Of a DNA stretch of 64,000 nt, positions 19,757 to 28,622 are shown in pieces. The translations under genes and the position numbers were made by a program. The first letter of the stretch is position 1. Every line of letters starts with the position of its first letter. Source of the DNA: CALKJU01 sp046349355 (GTDB lineage: Bacteria > Pseudomonadota > Alphaproteobacteria > Geminicoccales > Geminicoccaceae); NCBI GenBank assembly GCA_046349355.1, contig JAXMCM010000016.1, positions 310,001 through 374,000 on the forward strand, given 5' to 3'. Below the pieces are notes generated by a model. That model ran no database searches. It was given only the letters and a program-made list of their open reading frames with translations, and had not been told where the DNA came from.

Positions 19757-19831
19757 TGGTACCCCCAACGGGAATCGAACCCGTGCTTTCGCCTTGAAAG
19801 GGCGATGTCCTGACCGTTAGACGATGGGGGC
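19757..19831 (-). tRNA. tRNA-Glu (anticodon TTC)
   Basis: A 75-base tRNA on the minus strand with CCA encoded. The acceptor GCCCCCA pairs with TGGGGGT (one G-T pair at the end). The D arm contains GTCTAACGGTCAGGAC. The anticodon arm TCGCC-CTTTCAA-GGCGA gives TTC. The T arm is ACGGG-TTCGATT-CCCGT. Confidence 0.95.
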
Positions 19832-19841
19832 AGTGCGGCCC

Positions 19842-19870
19842 CCTGTAGTCGCCGGGCGCGGCGAAATCAA
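19842..19870 (-). promoter_or_regulatory. Probable promoter of tRNA-Glu
   Basis: On the minus strand TTGATT (19870-19865) and TACAGG (19847-19842) are 17 bases apart. Transcription would start about 5-10 bases before the tRNA 5' end. The -35 is a good match, the -10 weak. Confidence 0.4.
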
Positions 19871-19943
19871 GGCAAGCGGCCTTAAGCGGCCGTTCACCAA
19901 CAGCCGCCATCCTGCCGCCGCGGCGACGCGGATGGGCAAGCGG

Positions 19944-20369
19944 ATGAGCGGCCGGACGGAAACGCACTACGAGGTCCAGGTGCTGCGCGACGGACGCTGG
20001 CTGATCGAGGCCACCGCCACCGATCGCGACCAGGCGGTGATCGACGCCCGGGAGATCTTCGCCCGCGGCGAGGTCGAGGCGGTGCGCGTCATGAACGACC
20101 GCTACGATGCCGGCCGCGACGTCGGCGCCTCGCGCATCGTCTTCGAGCAGGCCCGCCAGCGCCGGCCGCAGCGCCAGCACCGGCCGCGTCGCGCCGGCGG
20201 CGGCGTCGCGGCAGCGGGGCCACCGGTTGCCGTCGCCGCGGCGGGTCCGGCGACGGCCGCCGCCACCGCGTCGCCCGCTTCGGGTCAGGCGGCGCTGATG
20301 CTGGGGCTTGGCGGCATGGCCGCGGCGCTCGTCGTCGCCATCGCGCTCGTGGCCTTCGTGGTCGGCTGA
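19944..20369 (+). CDS. Small protein with C-terminal membrane anchor
   Basis: A 141-residue protein of unknown function. Residues about 6-60 form a small alpha/beta module (YEVQVLRDGRWLIEATATDR, then QAVIDAREIFARGEVEAVRV). After an Arg/Gln-rich stretch and an Ala/Pro linker comes one C-terminal hydrophobic helix (LMLGLGGMAAALVVAIALVA) that would anchor it in the inner membrane with the globular part in the cytoplasm. An in-frame ATG at 19932 is an alternative start; neither has a strong ribosome site. It is convergent with recJ, one base away. I do not recognise a named family. Confidence 0.7.
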   Translation: MSGRTETHYEVQVLRDGRWLIEATATDRDQAVIDAREIFARGEVEAVRVMNDRYDAGRDVGASRIVFEQARQRRPQRQHRPRRAGGGVAAAGPPVAVAAAGPATAAATASPASGQAALMLGLGGMAAALVVAIALVAFVVG

Positions 20370-20370
20370 G

Positions 20371-22140
20371 TCAGCCGGCCGGCGCCGCGTCGTCGATCTG
20401 GAACTGGGCGCCTTCGCGGCCCTGCCAGCGGTCGACCTTCACCCGGCCGGCGAGGCGCAGCGTCTGCTGGCCCATCAGCATCTCGCCGACCGCGTTGCCG
20501 CGACAGCGGAAGGCGATGGCGCGCACCCGGCCGCCGGCCGGTCCGGCCAGCGTGCAGCCGAGATGGCCGTCGCCGACCGGACGGACGTCGACCACCCGTG
20601 CGTCCTGCAGGGCGAACAGCGGCTCGGCATTGCCCGGGCCGAACGGCGCCAGCCGCTCCAGCTGCAGGGCGAGGGCGGGCGTGACCCCGCCGACGGCCAG
20701 CGCACCGTCGAGCTCGAAGGGAGCCGGACCTGGCGTTCCCGCCGCGGCCGAGGGGACGAAGCGCGCGCCGACGAAGGCCTGCAGCTCGCCGATCCGGCCG
20801 GCGTCCAGTGTGACCCCGGCCGCCATGGGGTGGCCGCCGCCCTTGACCAGGATCCCGGCATCGCGCGCTGCCAGCACGGCACTGCCGAGGTCGAAGCCGG
20901 GCACCGACCGGGCCGAGCCGCGGCCGATCCCGTCCTCGCCGATGGCGACCACGAAGGCCGGCCGGTGCATGCGCTCGACCAGCCGGCTGGCGAGGATGCC
21001 GACGACACCGGGGTGAAAGCGCGGATCGGCGGCGACCACGACCGGCTCGCCGGCGGCGACGCTGGCGGCCACCGCCTCCACGGCGATCGCCATCTGCTCG
21101 CGCTCCATCGCCTGGCGGCGCTGGTTGAGCTCGTCGAGGCGCTGGGCGAGTCCGGCGGCCTCGGACGGATCGTCGGTGGCGAGCAGGCGCGCGCCGAGGT
21201 CGGAACGGCCGATCCGCCCGCCGGCGTTGATCCGCGGGCCGAGCGCGAAGCCGAGCTGCCAGGCGTCCTGCATCGCCCCGAGCCGGGCCTGCTGCGCCAG
21301 CGCGCCGAGCCCGGCATTGCCGCCGCGCGCCATGACCTTCATGCCCTGGTGCACGAACGCCCGGTTGAGGCCGGTGAGCGGGACGACGTCGCAGACCGTC
21401 CCCAGCGCCACGAGGTCGAGCCACTGCAGCACGTCCGGCTCCGGCCGTGCTGCGAAGAAGCCGCGGCGGCGCATCTCGCGGGCGATCGCCACCACCAGCA
21501 CGAAGGTGACGCCGACCGCGGCCAGATGCTTGAGCGGCGAGGCCTGGTCGATGCGGTTCGGGTTGACCACGGCCAGGGCTGTCGGCAGCTCGGTCTCGCT
21601 GAGGTGGTGATCGACGACGATGACCTCTTGTCCGGCGCGCGCCGCGGCCGCCAGCGGCGCATGCGCCGTGGTGCCGGTGTCGAGCGTCACCACGGTCCGG
21701 CAGCCCTGGGCCGCCAGCCGGCCTAGCGACGCCTCGCTGGGCCCGTAGCCCTCGGTCAGGCGATCGGGAATGTCGGTGGCGACCTCGCTGCCGAGGCAGC
21801 GCAGGAAGCGGGCGAGCAGGGCCGTCGAGCTGGCCCCGTCGACGTCGTAGTCGCCGAGCAGGCCGACCTTCTCGCCGGCCTCGACGGCGTCGGCCAGCCG
21901 GGCGGCAGCCCGGTCGAGGTCGAGCAGGTGCGAGGGATCGGGCAGGAAGGCGCGCAGCCGCGGTTCGAGGAAGCCCGGCGCCTCGTCGAGGCCGACGCCG
22001 CGCCCGGCGAGCACCCGCCCGGTGATCTCGTCGAGCCCGAGGCGCTGGCTCAGCGCCAGCGCCAGGCGCTCGTCGCAGCGGCGCAGCCGCCAGGCACGGC
22101 CGAGCGCGCTGCGCTCGACCAGCGTCCCCTCGGGCGTCAC
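20371..22140 (-). CDS. recJ: Single-stranded-DNA-specific exonuclease RecJ
   Basis: A 5'-3' single-strand DNA exonuclease used in recombination, mismatch and base-excision repair. The 589-residue protein shows the DHH-family motifs: GDYDVDGASSTALL (motif I), LDTGTTAHAPL (motif II region) and VVDHHLSETELP (motif III DHH). It also has the DHHA1 domain with GGHPMAAGVTL, and a C-terminal OB-like fold. The start is GTG, overlapping the upstream glpX stop as GTGA, so it is translated in coupling with glpX. The order glpX-recJ downstream of hom is a common alphaproteobacterial arrangement. Confidence 0.95.
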   Translation of the reverse strand: MTPEGTLVERSALGRAWRLRRCDERLALALSQRLGLDEITGRVLAGRGVGLDEAPGFLEPRLRAFLPDPSHLLDLDRAAARLADAVEAGEKVGLLGDYDVDGASSTALLARFLRCLGSEVATDIPDRLTEGYGPSEASLGRLAAQGCRTVVTLDTGTTAHAPLAAAARAGQEVIVVDHHLSETELPTALAVVNPNRIDQASPLKHLAAVGVTFVLVVAIAREMRRRGFFAARPEPDVLQWLDLVALGTVCDVVPLTGLNRAFVHQGMKVMARGGNAGLGALAQQARLGAMQDAWQLGFALGPRINAGGRIGRSDLGARLLATDDPSEAAGLAQRLDELNQRRQAMEREQMAIAVEAVAASVAAGEPVVVAADPRFHPGVVGILASRLVERMHRPAFVVAIGEDGIGRGSARSVPGFDLGSAVLAARDAGILVKGGGHPMAAGVTLDAGRIGELQAFVGARFVPSAAAGTPGPAPFELDGALAVGGVTPALALQLERLAPFGPGNAEPLFALQDARVVDVRPVGDGHLGCTLAGPAGGRVRAIAFRCRGNAVGEMLMGQQTLRLAGRVKVDRWQGREGAQFQIDDAAPAG

Positions 22141-23129
22141 CGCGCGAAGTGCGGGACCACGCCGGTCTTGAGCGGCATGTTGTGCTCGGCCTCGATGATC
22201 CGCACCGTGCCGGTCTTGGAGCGCATCACGATCGACTGGGTGTAGAGCCGGTTGCCGACGCGGCGCACGCCCTTGAGCATGGTGCCGTCGGTAACGCCGG
22301 TGGCGGTGAACATCACGTCGCCGCGGGCCAGCTCCTCGAGATCGTAGATCCGGTCGAGGTCCTTGATGCCCATGCGCCGGGCCCGCGTCCGCTCCTCGTC
22401 GTTGCGGAACAGCAGCCGGCCCTGGAACTGGCCGCCGATGCAGCGCAGCGCTGCCGCCGCCAGCACGCCCTCGGGTGCGCCGCCGCTGCCCATGTAGATG
22501 TCGATGCCGGTCTCCAGCCGCGACGTGGCGATGACTCCGGCGACGTCGCCGTCCGAGATCAGCCGGATGCGCGCTCCGGTGTCGCGCACGTCGGCGATCA
22601 GCTGCTGGTGGCGCGGCCGGTCGAGGATCAGCACCACCAGCTCCTCGACCGCCACGTTCTTGGCCTCGGCCAGCCGCTTCAGGTTCCAGGCCGGCGGCTT
22701 GGTGATGTCGATCAGGCCCGCCGGCAGGCCGCCGCCGACCGCGAGCTTGTCCATGTAGGTGTCGGGGGCGTTGAGGAAGTGGCCCTCCGCCGCCATGGCG
22801 ATGCAGGCGATGGCGTTGGGCCCGCCCTTGGCGGTGATCGTGGTGCCCTCGAGCGGGTCCAGCGCGATGTCGACGCGCGGACCGCGGCCGGTGCCGACCT
22901 TCTCGCCGATGTAGAGCATCGGCGCCTCGTCGCGCTCGCCCTCGCCGATCACCACCGTGCCGTCGATGTCCAGCACGTTGAGCGCCTGCCGCATCGCGTC
23001 GACCGCCGCCTGGTCGGCCGCCTTCTCGTCGCCGCGTCCCATCTGCCGGGCGCTGGCGATCGCCGCCGCCTCGGTGACGCGCACGCTGTCCAGCGCCAGG
23101 TTGCGGTCTTCGCTCTGATAGTCGGTCAT
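22137..23129 (-). CDS. glpX: Class II fructose-1,6-bisphosphatase
   Basis: Hydrolyses fructose 1,6-bisphosphate in gluconeogenesis (some alphaproteobacterial forms also act on sedoheptulose bisphosphate). At 330 residues it matches GlpX throughout: IGEGERDEAPML with metal-binding Glu residues, DPLEGTT and KGGPNAIACIAM near the middle, and MGSGGAPEGVLAAAALRC. The ATG at 23129 is preceded by GGGAAG. It lies between hom (37 bases upstream) and recJ (overlapping), apparently in one operon. The frameshifted glucokinase and phosphofructokinase at 37-39 kb are the opposing glycolytic functions in this window. Confidence 0.94.
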   Translation of the reverse strand: MTDYQSEDRNLALDSVRVTEAAAIASARQMGRGDEKAADQAAVDAMRQALNVLDIDGTVVIGEGERDEAPMLYIGEKVGTGRGPRVDIALDPLEGTTITAKGGPNAIACIAMAAEGHFLNAPDTYMDKLAVGGGLPAGLIDITKPPAWNLKRLAEAKNVAVEELVVLILDRPRHQQLIADVRDTGARIRLISDGDVAGVIATSRLETGIDIYMGSGGAPEGVLAAAALRCIGGQFQGRLLFRNDEERTRARRMGIKDLDRIYDLEELARGDVMFTATGVTDGTMLKGVRRVGNRLYTQSIVMRSKTGTVRIIEAEHNMPLKTGVVPHFAR

Positions 23130-23166
23130 GGTGCTTCCCGTGGTGAGATGCGTGCGGTGGCGCCGT

Positions 23167-24456
23167 TCAAAGCTGCTCGATGCGGATCATCCGCGGCGGC
23201 TCGAGGCAGGAGTCGAGGGCGGCGATGGCGGCCAGCGCCCCGGCCATGCGGCCCTCCTGGGTGTCGTGGGTGGTCAGCACGATCGGCACCGGCTGGTCCG
23301 GGTTGCGGCCGCGCTGGATCAGCGCCTCGATCGACACCTCGTGGTCGCGCAGGATGGCCGAGACGTCGGCCAGCACGCCGGGGCGGTCCACGACGAGCAG
23401 GCGGATGTAGTAGCTGCCGCGCCGCTCGGCGATCGGCACGATCGGGTGGTCGGCCAGCTGTCCGGCCGGCACGCCGAAGGCCGGGACGCGCGAGCCGCGG
23501 GCGATGTCGATGAGGTCGGCCACCACCGCCGAGGCGGTCGGACCGGCGCCGGCACCACGACCCTCGTGGACGACGTTGCCGACGAAGTCGCCGTCGACGA
23601 CGACCCCGTTGAACACCCCCTCGACCGCGGCGATCGGGGCATCGACCGGCACCATGCAGGGATGCATGCGCTGCTCGAGCCCGCCCTCGGTCAGCCTGGC
23701 GACGCCCAGCAGCTTGATCCGGTAGCCGAGCTCGGCGGCGAACTGGATGTCGAGCGGGCTGACGTGGCGGATGCCCTCGATGTGGATGGCGTCGAAGCGC
23801 GGCCGCCCGCCGAACGCCAGCGAGGCGAGCAGCGCCAGCTTGTGCGCCGCGTCGATGCCGTCGACGTCGAAGCTCGGATCGGCCTCGGCGTAGCCCAGCG
23901 CCTGCGCCTCGCCCAGCACCGTGGCGAAGTCGCGGCCGGACTCGCGCATCGTCGTCAGGATGTAGTTGCAGGTTCCGTTGAGGATTCCGTAGACGCGCTC
24001 GACCCGGTTGGCGGCCAGTCCCTCGCGCAGCGACTTCACCACCGGGATGCCGCCGGCGACGGCCGGCTCGAAGCACAGCGCCACGCCGGCCTGCTCGGCG
24101 AGGCCGGCGAGCTCGAGGCCGTGCACCGCCAGCATCGCCTTGTTGGCGGTCACCACCGGCTTGCCGCGGCGCAGCGCATCGCGGCAGAGGTCGAGCGCCA
24201 CGCCGGCGCTGCCGCCGATCAGCTCGCAGACGACGTCGACCGCCGGATCGGCGGCCAGTGAGCGGGCATCGTCGTGCCAGCGCACCGCGGCCAGGTCGAG
24301 CCCGCGGTCCTTGTCGCGGTCGCGGGCGCTGACCGCGGTGACGACGATGTCCCGGCCGGTGCGCCGCTGCAGCAGCGCGCGGTGCGTGGCGAGCAGCTTC
24401 GCGGTGCCGGCCCCGACGGTGCCGAGGCCGGCGATCCCGACGCGCAAGGGCTGCAT
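23167..24456 (-). CDS. hom: Homoserine dehydrogenase
   Basis: Reduces aspartate semialdehyde to homoserine, the branch point to threonine and methionine. The 429-residue protein has the N-terminal NAD(P)-binding motif GIAGLGTVGAGT, the catalytic-domain signatures TANKAMLA and GILNGTCNYILTTM, the GYAEADPSFDVDGIDAAHK segment holding the catalytic residues, and a C-terminal ACT domain (YYIRLLVVDRPGVLADVSAIL without gaps), which suggests threonine feedback control. The ATG overlaps the stop of the aminotransferase by one base (TGATG), so the two are coupled. This start excludes the long open frame upstream, which is antisense noise within alaC. Confidence 0.95.
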   Translation of the reverse strand: MQPLRVGIAGLGTVGAGTAKLLATHRALLQRRTGRDIVVTAVSARDRDKDRGLDLAAVRWHDDARSLAADPAVDVVCELIGGSAGVALDLCRDALRRGKPVVTANKAMLAVHGLELAGLAEQAGVALCFEPAVAGGIPVVKSLREGLAANRVERVYGILNGTCNYILTTMRESGRDFATVLGEAQALGYAEADPSFDVDGIDAAHKLALLASLAFGGRPRFDAIHIEGIRHVSPLDIQFAAELGYRIKLLGVARLTEGGLEQRMHPCMVPVDAPIAAVEGVFNGVVVDGDFVGNVVHEGRGAGAGPTASAVVADLIDIARGSRVPAFGVPAGQLADHPIVPIAERRGSYYIRLLVVDRPGVLADVSAILRDHEVSIEALIQRGRNPDQPVPIVLTTHDTQEGRMAGALAAIAALDSCLEPPRMIRIEQL

Positions 24457-25676
24457 CAGGCCACCGCCGCCATCGCCGGCTCGACCGGCGGCACGTTGCC
24501 GTGCCGCTGCAGGAAGGCGCGGATGTTGCGCACGGCCTGGCGCAGCCGGTGCTTGTTCTCGACCAGGGCGATGCGGACGAACTCGTCGCCGTACTCGCCG
24601 AAGCCGATGCCCGGCGACACCGCCACGTCGGCCTCCTCCATCAGCAGCTTGGCGAAGGCCAGCGAGCCGTGGCCGCGGAAGGCGGGCGGCAGCGGCGCCC
24701 AGCAGAACATCGTGGCCTCCGGCGAGGGTATCGGCCAGCCGGCCTTGTTGAGGCCCTCGACCAGCACGTCGCGGCGCTCGCGGTAGAGCTGGCGGACCTC
24801 GGCGATGCAGTCCTGCGGCCCGTTCAGCGCCGCCGTCGCCGCCACCTGCAGCGGGGTGAAGGCGCCGTAGTCGAGGTAGGACTTGATCCGCGTCAGGGCG
24901 GTGACGAGGCGCTGGTTGCCGGCGGCGAAGCCGATCCGCCAGCCGGGCATCGAGTAGGTCTTGCTCAGCGAGCTGAACTCGACGGCGACGTCGAAGGCGC
25001 CCTCGACCTCGAGGATCGAGGGTGGCGGGTTGCCGAAGTAGATCTCGGCATAGGCGATGTCGGAAAGGATGAACATCTCGCGCTTCTTCGCGAAGGCGAC
25101 GGCCTCCTTGTAGAACGCGGTGTCGCAGCACTGGGCGGTGGGGTTCGACGGGAAGTTCAGGATCATCGCCGACGGCGCCGGGACCGAGTGCTCGGCGGCG
25201 TGCGCGAGCTCGGCCATCAGGTCGATCCCCGGCCCGAACGGCACGTGCCGGATCGAGGCGCCGGCGATGATGAAGCCGTAGGGATGGATCGGGTAGCTCG
25301 GGTTCGGCACGAGGATCGTGTCGCCGGGTGCGGTGATCGCCTGGGCGAGGTTGGCGAGGCCCTCCTTCGAGCCCAGGGTCACGCAGACCTCGGTTTCCGG
25401 ATCCAGCTTCACGTTGAAGCGGCGGGCGTAGTAGGCCGCCAGCGCCTTGCGCAGGCCCGGGATGCCCTTGGACACCGAGTAGCGGTGCGCCTTCGGGTCC
25501 TTCACCGCCTCCACCATCTTGTCGATGATGTGCTGCGGCGTCGGCTGGTCGGGATTGCCCATGCCGAGGTCGATGATGTCGCGGCCGGCGGCGCGCGCCG
25601 ACGCCTTCATCTTGTTCACTTCCGCGAACACGTAGGGCGGAAGGCGGCGGATGCGGTGAAATTCCGGCTGCTTCAT
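24456..25676 (-). CDS. alaC: PLP aminotransferase, alanine/LL-DAP aminotransferase-like
   Basis: A 406-residue class I/II aminotransferase. Landmarks: IDLGMGNPDQPTPQHI, NFPSNPTAQC (Asn that contacts PLP), SDIAYAEIYF (Asp and Tyr), and the Schiff-base lysine Lys239 in SSLSKTYSMPGWR. Proteins of this type upstream of hom are often labelled LL-diaminopimelate aminotransferase but align best with AlaC, glutamate-pyruvate aminotransferase. The substrate is therefore uncertain between alanine, methionine-pathway or homoserine-linked amino acids. It leads the alaC-hom-glpX-recJ operon. Confidence 0.88.
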   Translation of the reverse strand: MKQPEFHRIRRLPPYVFAEVNKMKASARAAGRDIIDLGMGNPDQPTPQHIIDKMVEAVKDPKAHRYSVSKGIPGLRKALAAYYARRFNVKLDPETEVCVTLGSKEGLANLAQAITAPGDTILVPNPSYPIHPYGFIIAGASIRHVPFGPGIDLMAELAHAAEHSVPAPSAMILNFPSNPTAQCCDTAFYKEAVAFAKKREMFILSDIAYAEIYFGNPPPSILEVEGAFDVAVEFSSLSKTYSMPGWRIGFAAGNQRLVTALTRIKSYLDYGAFTPLQVAATAALNGPQDCIAEVRQLYRERRDVLVEGLNKAGWPIPSPEATMFCWAPLPPAFRGHGSLAFAKLLMEEADVAVSPGIGFGEYGDEFVRIALVENKHRLRQAVRNIRAFLQRHGNVPPVEPAMAAVA

Positions 25677-25757
25677 CGTCGTGGCCTTCTGTGGCGGCGC
25701 TGGGGAAAGGTCGCCCGGCCGGTCAATCCGGCCGCGCCGCGTGCATAGCCGTCCGCG

Positions 25758-26603
25758 TCAGCCGGTGCCAGCGGGCAGCAGTTCGACGCGCACCGTGTCG
25801 CCCTCGCCGGCGGCACGCACGTCGAGCCGGTTGGCCGGCGCCCCCATCTGCGCGAGCAGGCTCGCCACCGCCCGTGCGCGTTCCAGCCGCTGCATCGTCG
25901 TCGCCCCGGTGGCGATCACGGCGAGCGTCCGGCTCTGCGCCCGCGCTGCCGCCGCGGCCTCGCGCAGCGCCGGCTGGGCGGCATCCGGCGGGACGCTGCT
26001 GTCCGCCGGGAAGACGACCTGCCAGGACAGGCTCTCGTCGAGCGGCGCCGGGGTCTGGACCGGCTCGGCCGGCGGCAGTTGTCCGTCCGGCAGCACGCCG
26101 AAGCCGGCCACTTCGAACTCGCGGTTCAGCTCATGCTGACGCTGGATGAGGCGGAGAAAGCTCGAGATGCGACCGGTGTTGCGCTCGGCGAGGACCCGCT
26201 GCTCGATCAGGTTCTCGGCGATGACACCGCCGCCTTCCGGCAGCGGGACGATCTCGTCGGGCGGAATGGCCGCGACGCCGCCAGGTGTCGGATCGGGCTC
26301 CGCCACCGCGGCGGGCGGCGTGGCCGGCGGCGGCACCTTGGACAGGCCGACCTCGTAGAGCGTCACGGCCCGGTCGTAGTCGAGAGCGGCCCGGTCGGCC
26401 TCCAGTGCCTTGGCGATCTGGCCACGCTGCCCGATCGAGTAGGGCAGGCGCGGCGGCGGCGGCACCGAGGACAGGCTCGGGAACGGCTCGTCCTCGACCA
26501 TCGTCGCGATGCTCGGGTCCGGCGTCGGGGCCGACGAGCAGGCGGCAAGGCCCAGCAGGACGGCGCCGACGCCGATCTGCTTCGCTATGCCGCGCCGCAG
26601 CAT
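25758..26603 (-). CDS. Lipoprotein with OmpA-like C-terminal region
   Basis: A 281-residue envelope protein of unknown function. The ATG at 26603 opens a lipoprotein signal (GVGAVLLGLAAC), with lipidation expected at Cys22. A proline-rich region follows (about 30-60 and 90-120). The last about 90 residues (VVFPADSSVPPDAAQPALRE, ATTMQRLERARAVASLLAQM, TVRVELLP) resemble a worn OmpA/MotB fold but lack the usual peptidoglycan-binding Asp and Arg pattern. It lies between alaC, which it precedes on the same strand, and the divergent phaC. The 220 bases to phaC presumably contain both promoters; I see no clear motif there. Confidence 0.75.
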   Translation of the reverse strand: MLRRGIAKQIGVGAVLLGLAACSSAPTPDPSIATMVEDEPFPSLSSVPPPPRLPYSIGQRGQIAKALEADRAALDYDRAVTLYEVGLSKVPPPATPPAAVAEPDPTPGGVAAIPPDEIVPLPEGGGVIAENLIEQRVLAERNTGRISSFLRLIQRQHELNREFEVAGFGVLPDGQLPPAEPVQTPAPLDESLSWQVVFPADSSVPPDAAQPALREAAAAARAQSRTLAVIATGATTMQRLERARAVASLLAQMGAPANRLDVRAAGEGDTVRVELLPAGTG

Positions 26604-26824
26604 GGCCCTAACGCCGCTGAATCGCCGGTCGGACGCAACGCCGCGGGCCTGCGCCACGTTGGCGAGGTTGGGCGGATCGTTTAAGAGCACCTTCGCAAAC
26701 GCACGCTAGGGTCTTCCCGGCAAGTTGCTGGTCGCCGCGTCCACGGCAGGTGCGCCAGACAGCCCGACGCCCGGCGCAGGCGAGCCCGACGCGCGCGATG
26801 ACCGCGATGATAGGGGATCGAGGA

Positions 26825-28618
26825 ATGGCGGAGCAACAGGGTGCGGCGGCCGCGAGCGCTGAGGAGATCACCCAGATCATGGGCGAGATCGCCACGCGCA
26901 GCCGCAGCCTGATCGAGGAGTTCGTGGCCCGCCAGCATCTCGGCAACGGCGAGGCCAAGGCCGTCGACCCGGTGCAGCTGGGCGGCACCTTCCTCGAGTT
27001 CACCAAGCGGATGATGAGCAATCCGCAGGACTTCGTGCAGGCGCAGTTCGATCTCTGGCAGGACTATGTCCGCCTCTGGCAGAGCACGACGCAGCGCATG
27101 CTCGGCCAGGAGCCGGAGCCGGTGGTGGTGCCCGAGCGCGGCGACCGCCGCTTCAAGGACGCCGCCTGGAACGACAACGCGCTGTTCGACTTCGTCAAGC
27201 AGTCCTACCTGCTGGCGGCGCGCTTCCTGCTCGAGCGCTCGAAGAGCAGCGGTGCCACCGACGACAAGTCCGGGCAGAAGCTCGAGTTCTACATGCGCCA
27301 GTTCGTCGACGCGCTGGCCCCGTCGAACTTCGTGATGACCAATCCCGAGGTGCTGCGCCTGACCGTCGAGACCCGCGGCGAGAACCTGCTGCGCGGCCTC
27401 AAGAACATGCTCGAGGACCTCGATCGCGGGAAGGGCCGGCTGGCGATCAAGATGACCGACCTCGACGCCTTCGAGGTCGGCCGCAACATCGCCACCTCGC
27501 CGGGCAAGGTCGTCTACCAGAACGACCTGATGCAGCTGGTCCAGTTCTCGCCGCGCACCGAGCAGGTGCACAAGCGGCCGCTGATGATCATCCCGCCCTG
27601 GATCAACAAGTACTACATCCTCGACCTGCAGCCGAAGAACAGCTTCATCCGCTTCGCCGTCGACCAGGGCTTCACCGTGTTCGTCCTGTCCTGGGTCAAC
27701 CCGGACGAGCGGCTGTCGCACAAGTCCTTCGAGGACTACATGATCGAGGGGCCGCTGGCGGCGCTCGACGCCATCGCCGCCGCCACCGGCGAGAAGGACG
27801 TCAACGCCATCGGCTACTGCCTCGGCGGCACGCTGCTCGCCTGCACGCTGTCCTACATGGCGACCAAGCGCGACACGCGGATCAAGGCCGCCACCTTCTT
27901 CACCAGCCTCGTCGACTTCCGCGATCCGGGCGAGCTCGGCGTGTTCATCGACGAGGAGCAGCTGTCGGCGCTCGAGGAGATGATGGCCAAGCGCGGCTAT
28001 CTCGACGGCGCGCAGATGGCGACCACCTTCAACATGCTGCGCGCCAACGACCTGATCTGGTCCTTCGTCATCAACAACTACCTGATGGGCAAGGACCCGT
28101 TCCCGTTCGACCTGCTCTACTGGAACTCCGACAGCACGCGCATGCCGGCCGCCATGCACGGCTTCTACCTGCGCCGCTTCTACCACGAGAACGCGCTGAT
28201 GGAGCCGGGTGCGGTCTGCCTCAAGGGCGTGCCGATCGACCTCGGGCGGATCCGGACGCCGGTCTACTGGGTGTCGACCCGCGAGGACCACATCGCGCCG
28301 TGGAAGAGCACCTACGCCGCGACCCAGCTCTACAAGGGCCCCAAGCGCTTCGTGCTGGCCGGCTCCGGCCACATCGCCGGCATCGTCAACCCGCCGGCCT
28401 CGGGCAAGTACGGCTACTGGACCAACGACGACCTGCCGGCCGATCCGGAGGTCTGGCTGGCCGGCTCGACCCATCACGAGGGCTCGTGGTGGACCGACTG
28501 GTCGGCGTGGAATGGCGAGAAGTCGGGGCCGATGGTGGCCGCGCGCGAGCCCGGCGCCGGCACCCTGCCGGCGCTCGAGGAAGCGCCGGGCTCCTACGTG
28601 AAGGTGCGCGCCGCCTGA
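26825..28618 (+). CDS. phaC: Class I polyhydroxyalkanoate synthase
   Basis: Polymerises 3-hydroxyacyl-CoA into PHA/PHB storage granules. The protein is 597 residues, the length of class I enzymes that need no PhaE or PhaR partner. The lipase-like box GYCLGG holds the catalytic Cys332. STREDHIAPW supplies the Asp and GSGHIAGIVNPP the His. The N-terminal about 190 residues are the helical PhaC-N domain. The ATG at 26825 is chosen with AGGGG upstream; ATG 26807 would add six residues. No phaA, phaB, phaZ or phasin gene is in the window. It converges on manC, with TGAGGCCTCA straddling the two ends. Confidence 0.95.
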   Translation: MAEQQGAAAASAEEITQIMGEIATRSRSLIEEFVARQHLGNGEAKAVDPVQLGGTFLEFTKRMMSNPQDFVQAQFDLWQDYVRLWQSTTQRMLGQEPEPVVVPERGDRRFKDAAWNDNALFDFVKQSYLLAARFLLERSKSSGATDDKSGQKLEFYMRQFVDALAPSNFVMTNPEVLRLTVETRGENLLRGLKNMLEDLDRGKGRLAIKMTDLDAFEVGRNIATSPGKVVYQNDLMQLVQFSPRTEQVHKRPLMIIPPWINKYYILDLQPKNSFIRFAVDQGFTVFVLSWVNPDERLSHKSFEDYMIEGPLAALDAIAAATGEKDVNAIGYCLGGTLLACTLSYMATKRDTRIKAATFFTSLVDFRDPGELGVFIDEEQLSALEEMMAKRGYLDGAQMATTFNMLRANDLIWSFVINNYLMGKDPFPFDLLYWNSDSTRMPAAMHGFYLRRFYHENALMEPGAVCLKGVPIDLGRIRTPVYWVSTREDHIAPWKSTYAATQLYKGPKRFVLAGSGHIAGIVNPPASGKYGYWTNDDLPADPEVWLAGSTHHEGSWWTDWSAWNGEKSGPMVAAREPGAGTLPALEEAPGSYVKVRAA

Positions 28619-28622
28619 GGCC

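Noticed and set aside
19557..20180. Upstream extension of the Mur-ligase-like frame
   Set aside because: It crosses tRNA-Glu and the start of the divergent small gene, with no Mur-domain similarity.
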